Positions 41,666 to 46,107 of a stretch of 46,107 nt of DNA are shown piece after piece. A model generated the notes under the pieces. It was not told the DNA's origin. It did no database searches and saw nothing but the letters and a program-made list of their open reading frames with translations. The translations under genes and the position numbers were made by a program. Source of the stretch: Robinsoniella peoriensis (GTDB taxonomy: Bacteria > Bacillota > Clostridia > Lachnospirales > Lachnospiraceae); assembly GCF_042680125.1 (NCBI RefSeq), contig NZ_JBHTNY010000056.1. One strand, 5' to 3'. Numbering within the stretch: position 1 is the first letter of the stretch; each line of letters opens with the position of its first letter.

Positions 41666-42844
41666 TTATTCCACCCAGATTGTTTCTGTTGTTTCAATTG
41701 CAGTTTTCATTAATTCTTCTATCTTCTCTTCCAGACTGACTTCTGAACGTTTGATTATATTAATATTCGGTTTCGTAACCGGATGTTTTGCAACGAAAAT
41801 GGTACAGCAGTCTTCAAATGGAAGAATGGATGTCTCATATGTCCCGATTTTCAGGGAAACATCGACTATTTCCTGTTTGTCAAAGCCGATTACCGGACGG
41901 AAAACCGGAAGGGTACAAACTTCATTAGTGGCTGCAAGGCTCTGCATAGTCTGGCTTGCTACCTGACCGATGCTCTCCCCTGTAATAAGACCAAGACAGC
42001 CGGTCTCTTTTGCAAAATGCTCTGCAATACGCATCATATAGCGGCGCATAATAATAGTCAGTTCCTCATGAGGGCACTTGTCATAGATATACAGCTGGAT
42101 ATCCGTAAAGTTTACTACATGCAGATTAATGGGTCCGGAGTACCTGGATACCAGTTTTGCCAGATCTACCACCTTTTGTTTGGCACGTTCGCTTGTATAA
42201 GGCGGAGCGTGGAAATATACAGCATCGATCTTTACGCCTCTTTTGGAAATCATATATCCTGCAACCGGACTGTCGATTCCACCGGATAAAAGCAGCATTG
42301 CTTTCCCGTTTGTACCTACCGGCATTCCACCCGGTCCCGGTATGATTTTAGAATAAATATAGATTTTTTCACGAATTTCCACATTCAACAGAATTTCCGG
42401 TTTATGCACATCTACTTTCATGCCGTCAAATGCTTCCAGAATCCGTTCACCCAGGTCGCAATTTAATTCCATAGATGTCATCGGATAGTTCTTTCTTGCT
42501 CTTCTGGCATTTACTTTAAAGGTCTGATTGTTATCCGGGTGCACCTGTGACATATAATCAATCACATTACTTGCCAGGCTGTCGAACCCATCATCGTCTA
42601 CCTTAACAACCGGGCAGATTCCTACGATTCCAAAAACCCTCTGCAGTGCTTCCACTGTCTCTTCAAAGTCAAATACGCTCAGGCAGTCCACATAGATTCT
42701 TCCCTGTTCCTTATGAACGTAAAACTCACCTTCTACTTCTTTTAACGCATGGCGGATTTGTTTTACCAGTGCGTCTTCAAATAAATAACGGTTCTTACCC
42801 TTGATTCCTATTTCTCCGTATTTTATTAAAAATGCTTTAAACAT
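41666..42844 (-). CDS. thiI: tRNA 4-thiouridine synthase ThiI (short form)
   Basis: Forms 4-thiouridine at position 8 of tRNA and may supply sulfur for thiazole. 392 residues: an NFLD/THUMP region (1-165) and a PP-loop ATPase with LLLSGGIDSPVAGYMISKRG near residue 180. The C-terminal rhodanese domain of E. coli ThiI is missing, as usual in Firmicutes, which use a partner NifS-like desulfurase. That partner is encoded directly upstream. A GAGCCTGTTT element follows within 12 bp of its stop codon. Confidence 0.95.
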   Translation of the reverse strand: MFKAFLIKYGEIGIKGKNRYLFEDALVKQIRHALKEVEGEFYVHKEQGRIYVDCLSVFDFEETVEALQRVFGIVGICPVVKVDDDGFDSLASNVIDYMSQVHPDNNQTFKVNARRARKNYPMTSMELNCDLGERILEAFDGMKVDVHKPEILLNVEIREKIYIYSKIIPGPGGMPVGTNGKAMLLLSGGIDSPVAGYMISKRGVKIDAVYFHAPPYTSERAKQKVVDLAKLVSRYSGPINLHVVNFTDIQLYIYDKCPHEELTIIMRRYMMRIAEHFAKETGCLGLITGESIGQVASQTMQSLAATNEVCTLPVFRPVIGFDKQEIVDVSLKIGTYETSILPFEDCCTIFVAKHPVTKPNINIIKRSEVSLEEKIEELMKTAIETTETIWVE

Positions 42845-42914
42845 CTTTTCTCCTATCTATCAATTAATATACAGCCTCTGTGTCCCCTGTCACGCCTCTG
42901 CTTATGCTTAAGTA

Positions 42915-42956
42915 TGCCTGATTCAAAAGGTGCAGCGGGATGCAAAACAGGCTCTA
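42915..42956 (-). repeat. Partial second copy of the GAGCCTGTTT element, touching the nifS stop codon
   Basis: Minus strand TAGAGCCTGTTTTGCATCC followed by CGCTGCACCTTTTGAATCAGGCA aligns with the element behind thiI. The element's TAG (42954-42956) is the actual stop codon of the cysteine desulfurase. The other end is not recognisable. Confidence 0.6.
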
Positions 42957-44111
42957 ATGCCTAGAGTATTTCCTCAGAACAGGCACTATTTTATTTAATT
43001 CTTCCAGACAATATGCTATCTCTTCATCCGTAGTAAAATGACTGAAGCTAAATCGCACCGTCGTTTCCAGCAGATCTTTTTCCAGACCGATTTCTTTTAA
43101 CACTGTGCTGATGGGCAGCTTCTTATTAGATGAGCACGCCGACCCCGACGAAACATAGATCTCCTTTTCCTCCAATGCATGAAGCAGCACCTCACTTAGG
43201 ATTCCACGAAAGCTCACACTTACAATCTGGGGTGCGCCAAACTTACCCTCCCGGCTGTTAACCACCGTATCCGGTATCTCACTTACCCCTTTTATAAACA
43301 GATCTTTTATCCGGTACAAATGGCTGATCTTTTCTTCAAAGTCTGTGTAAGCCTCTTTGGCCGCCACACCAAGCCCCGCTATACCAGAGACATTATCGGT
43401 ACCGGAACGCATTCCTTTTTGCTGACCGCCTCCCAGAATCAGAGGCTTTATCTTCACTTTTTCATTGACATATAAAAAGCCCACGCCTTTGGGTCCATGA
43501 ATCTTATGTGCACTTACAGACAACATATCAATTCCCATTTTTTTAGGCAGAATACGGTATTTCCCATATGCCTGAATGGCATCCACGTGGAAGAGTATCC
43601 CGGGTTTTTTCTTCTTAATCAAAGCGGCTATTTCTTCTATTGGCTGAACCGCTCCCATCTCGTTATTTACATACATGGCGGAAATCAGGATTGTTTCATC
43701 ACAGACAGCCTCTTCCAGCGCCTGCATATTCAGCTTTCCATCACGCCCCACCGGAATGTAGCTTACCCGAAATCCCTGCTCAGCCAGATACTGCATCGGC
43801 TGGATCACTGCCGGATGCTCAATTGCCGTAGTGATCACATGCATTCCGGCACGCTTATTCGCCATTGCCGCTCCTATGAGTGCCCAATTATTTGATTCTG
43901 TTCCGCCAGAAGTAAAGAAAATTTCTTTTTCATTTACTTTCATGGTTTTTGCAATTACATCTCTTGCCTCTTTTATATATTTCTCAGCATTTACACCGCG
44001 CAGATGCTTGGAAGAAGGATTCCCATAATCGTCCATCATCGTTTTCACGACTATATCTTTTACACTTTCCAGGCATCTGGTGGTAGCTGAATTATCTAAA
44101 TATGCTTCCAT
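42954..44111 (-). CDS. Cysteine desulfurase (NifS/IscS-like)
   Basis: PLP enzyme that takes sulfur from cysteine. 385 residues. YLDNSATTRCLESV at the start, the PLP lysine in SVSAHKIHGPKGVGFLY near residue 210, and the flexible sulfur-carrying Cys in YVSSGSACSSNKKLP near 325 identify it. It stands between rsmE and thiI; ThiI lacks its own rhodanese domain, so this enzyme is the likely sulfur donor (NifZ-type role in B. subtilis). GGAGG lies before the ATG, only 5 bp behind the rsmE stop. The end of a short repeat provides its stop codon. Confidence 0.94.
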   Translation of the reverse strand: MEAYLDNSATTRCLESVKDIVVKTMMDDYGNPSSKHLRGVNAEKYIKEARDVIAKTMKVNEKEIFFTSGGTESNNWALIGAAMANKRAGMHVITTAIEHPAVIQPMQYLAEQGFRVSYIPVGRDGKLNMQALEEAVCDETILISAMYVNNEMGAVQPIEEIAALIKKKKPGILFHVDAIQAYGKYRILPKKMGIDMLSVSAHKIHGPKGVGFLYVNEKVKIKPLILGGGQQKGMRSGTDNVSGIAGLGVAAKEAYTDFEEKISHLYRIKDLFIKGVSEIPDTVVNSREGKFGAPQIVSVSFRGILSEVLLHALEEKEIYVSSGSACSSNKKLPISTVLKEIGLEKDLLETTVRFSFSHFTTDEEIAYCLEELNKIVPVLRKYSRH

Positions 44112-44116
44112 TATTT

Positions 44117-44857
44117 CTAGTCCTCCAGAGTAAACATAAGTATTGACAAGACTGTCATACCTGCTGTTTCCGTTCTCAAAATACGCTTTCCCAGTGTAAT
44201 CGGCACAGCTCCTGTCTCTCTTGCCGCTTCTACTTCCGCTTCATCAAATCCACCTTCCGGACCTATAAAGATTCCAATAGACTGTCCTTTTTGGATATTG
44301 CCTATGACATCTTTTGTCTTCTGCATTCCGGATGCCAGTTCATAGGGGATTAGTTTAATATCCAGTTCGTTTGCATAAATGACAGCTTCTTTAAAACTCA
44401 TCACCTTAGTCACCATCGGAATCACGGAACGTTTGGACTGCTTTGCAGCACTTGTGGATATGCTGTTCCAACGCTTTCTCTTGGACTCTTCCTTTTTCGC
44501 ATCCAGCTTAACAACCGCGCGTCTGGTTGCCACCGGAATAATCTCGTATACACCCAGTTCCACTGCCTTCTGTATGATAAGTTCCATTTTATCATTCTTT
44601 GGCAGCCCCTGAAAAAGATAAATCTTAGAGGAAAGTTCCATACCGGCTTCTTCCACCCACATGACTTTAGCCCGGACTTCATTTGTGTCATATTCTGTAA
44701 TTTCACATCGGTATTCCTTATTGTCCTGTCCGCTGCTGATACTGATCTGCTCACCGATATTCATCCGCAGTACATTTTTAATATGGTTTACATCGTCACC
44801 GTTTATTATAATTTCTTTTTCTCCAATCTGTTCCGGAGATACAAAAAAATGATACAT
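44117..44857 (-). CDS. rsmE: 16S rRNA (uracil1498-N3)-methyltransferase RsmE
   Basis: SPOUT-family methyltransferase, 246 residues from the chosen start. MYHFFVSPEQIG begins the PUA-like domain with DDVNHIKNVLRMNIGEQI, and IGPEGGFDEAEVEAARETGAVPITLGKRILRTETA forms the trefoil-knot SAM site near the C-terminus. AGGTGG lies four bases before the ATG at 44857; a longer frame to 44959 overlaps prmA and is not used. It starts 8 bp after the prmA stop, the conserved prmA-rsmE pair. Confidence 0.96.
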   Translation of the reverse strand: MYHFFVSPEQIGEKEIIINGDDVNHIKNVLRMNIGEQISISSGQDNKEYRCEITEYDTNEVRAKVMWVEEAGMELSSKIYLFQGLPKNDKMELIIQKAVELGVYEIIPVATRRAVVKLDAKKEESKRKRWNSISTSAAKQSKRSVIPMVTKVMSFKEAVIYANELDIKLIPYELASGMQKTKDVIGNIQKGQSIGIFIGPEGGFDEAEVEAARETGAVPITLGKRILRTETAGMTVLSILMFTLED

Positions 44858-44865
44858 GAACCCAC

Positions 44866-45819
44866 CTAATTCTTTCTGGCCGTTACAGAAACCCACTCGC
44901 CCTGGTGTGTCACTTCCACAACTTCCAGACCTGCAGCTTTGACTGCTTCTACAACACATTCTTCTTTATCATCAATGATACCGGATGTAATATAGATACC
45001 GCCTTTCTTCATCTGGTGTATAATTACCGGTGTCAGCGGCACCAGCACATCCGCCAGAATGTTAGCCGCCACGATGTCATACTTTTCATAACCCACCTGA
45101 TCCTGAATATTTTTATCATCGATGATATTACCAATCATAACATCCATTTTCTCAGCTGCAATCTCATTCACTTCCAGATTTTCTTTTGCAGCATTGATGG
45201 CACAGGGATCCAGGTCCGTTCCCACTGCATGTTTGGCTCCAAGCTTAATGGCAACAATAGATAAAATGCCGCTTCCCGTACCTACATCCAGAATTTCCGT
45301 ATCTGAATTCACATACTTTTTCAGCTGACGCATACAAAGCTGCGTGGTCTCATGCATACCTGTACCGAACGCCGTACCGGGATCGATATGGATAATCATT
45401 TTATCCTCATCAGTCTCCTTTACTTCTTCCCAGGATGGTATAATCAGAATATCATCCACATAGAACTGATGGAAATATTGTTTCCAATTGTTAATCCAGT
45501 CCTTATCCTCCGTCTGGCTCTCAACAATTGTACCTTCACCGATATCGATAAAGGTACGAAGTTCTTCCAATTCCCTGCGGACATTTTTCAGCATCTCTTC
45601 CTTATCTACATCTTCTTCCAGATAAAAGCTTAAATAAGCAATCCCGTCATCTTCCGGACCATCCGGAAGAATATCCACGAACATCTGCTGTTTATCCGAT
45701 TCGGTAAGGGGTACTTTATCTTCAATCTCTACCCCTTCTACTCCAACATCAGCTAAAGTAGATATGACAATATCTTCCGCCTCAGTCAGGGTTTTTAACG
45801 TAAATTTATTCCATCTCAT
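44866..45819 (-). CDS. prmA: Ribosomal protein L11 methyltransferase
   Basis: Trimethylates ribosomal protein L11. 317 residues. An N-terminal substrate domain (EDIVISTLADVGVEGVEIED, DGPEDDGIAYLSFYLEE) precedes a class I methyltransferase core: PGTAFGTGMHETTQLCM, EILDVGTGSGILSIVAIKLGAKHAVGTDLDP, and DIVAANILADVLVPL with the NILA motif. First gene of prmA-rsmE-nifS-thiI, all closely packed. GAGGT lies 10 bases before the ATG. Confidence 0.97.
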   Translation of the reverse strand: MRWNKFTLKTLTEAEDIVISTLADVGVEGVEIEDKVPLTESDKQQMFVDILPDGPEDDGIAYLSFYLEEDVDKEEMLKNVRRELEELRTFIDIGEGTIVESQTEDKDWINNWKQYFHQFYVDDILIIPSWEEVKETDEDKMIIHIDPGTAFGTGMHETTQLCMRQLKKYVNSDTEILDVGTGSGILSIVAIKLGAKHAVGTDLDPCAINAAKENLEVNEIAAEKMDVMIGNIIDDKNIQDQVGYEKYDIVAANILADVLVPLTPVIIHQMKKGGIYITSGIIDDKEECVVEAVKAAGLEVVEVTHQGEWVSVTARKN

Positions 45820-45933
45820 CTCTATAGATACCTCATTCTTTATTTTAACATTTTGGGACAGAAAATCCCACTATTTGATATCATAGCATAAAAAAAAGAG
45901 GAATGCTAGAATTTTATGGGGATAACTACTTTA

Positions 45934-46107
45934 AATTTGGGTTTCGCTGATTAAGACGCTTTGTAAATGATAGGTAGTGTACAGAAAGATGGGTGTGGGA
46001 AACTTGTATGGACGGAGGAAGCGTAGAGCTGAGCTGAGTATTTACTTACCTTTCCGGAGTGTTTTTTGGCGGATAGTATTCGACTGGCTCCCATCGGATA
46101 CTAAGCG
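45934..46107. repeat. Right copy of the window-end inverted repeat and unidentified DNA to the window edge
   Basis: Bases 45934-46004 are the inverted counterpart of 9-78. The remaining bases 46005-46107 contain no recognisable gene; short frames such as one reading WEPVEYYPPKNTPER on the minus strand are too short to interpret. The stretch 45820-45933 upstream of prmA holds a weak inverted repeat TAGCAT/ATGCTA (about 45885-45910) but no firm promoter. Confidence 0.8.

Noticed and set aside
1..46107. CRISPR arrays, cas genes, complete insertion sequences, rRNA genes
   Set aside because: No regularly spaced short direct repeats, no transposase-sized frame and no rRNA sequence were recognised.
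46005..46107. Short frames at the right edge as part of a transposase
   Set aside because: At most about 20-25 codons are visible before stop codons or the window edge, too short to assign.

Overview
The window reads as chromosomal DNA of an AT-rich, spore-forming Clostridia member, most likely Lachnospiraceae. This is inferred from the gene set (CodY, a sporulation sigma-K, DUF4489-like Cys-rich proteins, IreB/RuvX/DUF1292, RNase J, MtaB), from clostridial gene order and from the strong AGGAGG ribosome sites. Almost every gene is on the minus strand. Both window ends carry inverted copies of one ~70-bp sequence, which suggests an assembled contig that stops in a dispersed repeat.

Layout. 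(1) 116-5464: hexuronate catabolism, uxuA-uxuB-uxaC on the minus strand, divergent from an AraC-type regulator. (2) 5610-9326: a CtpE-like cation P-type ATPase and an orphan lipoprotein sugar-binding protein. (3) 9463-12683: a tightly packed ROK regulator - MFS transporter - PHP phosphoesterase operon of unknown substrate, with a consensus promoter and a 12-bp palindrome. (4) 12772-13668: decayed DNA with the C-terminal fragment of a tyrosine recombinase next to a tRNA-Gly(GCC) gene. (5) 14021-21899: nitroreductase, oligoendopeptidase F, an operon of amidase - YjbQ - HD hydrolase - HEAT/methyltransferase fusion, and two small membrane proteins. (6) 22029-24070: groES-groEL under a CIRCE element. 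(7) 24290-26565: twin DUF4489-like proteins and a coupled membrane protein, with unusual inverted repeats. (8) 26659-32358: codY (CodY box inside its own promoter), topA, dprA, comM. (9) 32548-33959: phosphopantetheinyl transferase and sigK without a pro-sequence. (10) 33959-41059: a conserved RNA-modification and cell-cycle block (trhP, trmR, mltG-like, ylbF-like, RNase J, DUF1292, ruvX, ireB, mtaB). (11) 41263-45819: a Crh-like HPr paralogue, then prmA-rsmE-nifS-thiI, in which the cysteine desulfurase probably supplies sulfur to ThiI.

The main non-genic signal is a family of small elements whose ends read AGAGC(G/C)TGTTT. They lie in the same orientation just behind minus-strand genes, and at two loci their end forms or touches the stop codon. 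A second family of ~22-bp palindromes sits in 5' leaders. No CRISPR array, intact prophage, rRNA or complete insertion sequence was seen. The best leads are the repeat families, the DUF4489-like cluster, the ROK-MFS-PHP cassette and the HEAT-methyltransferase fusion. All function calls come from reading the sequence and remembered family features; no search was run.
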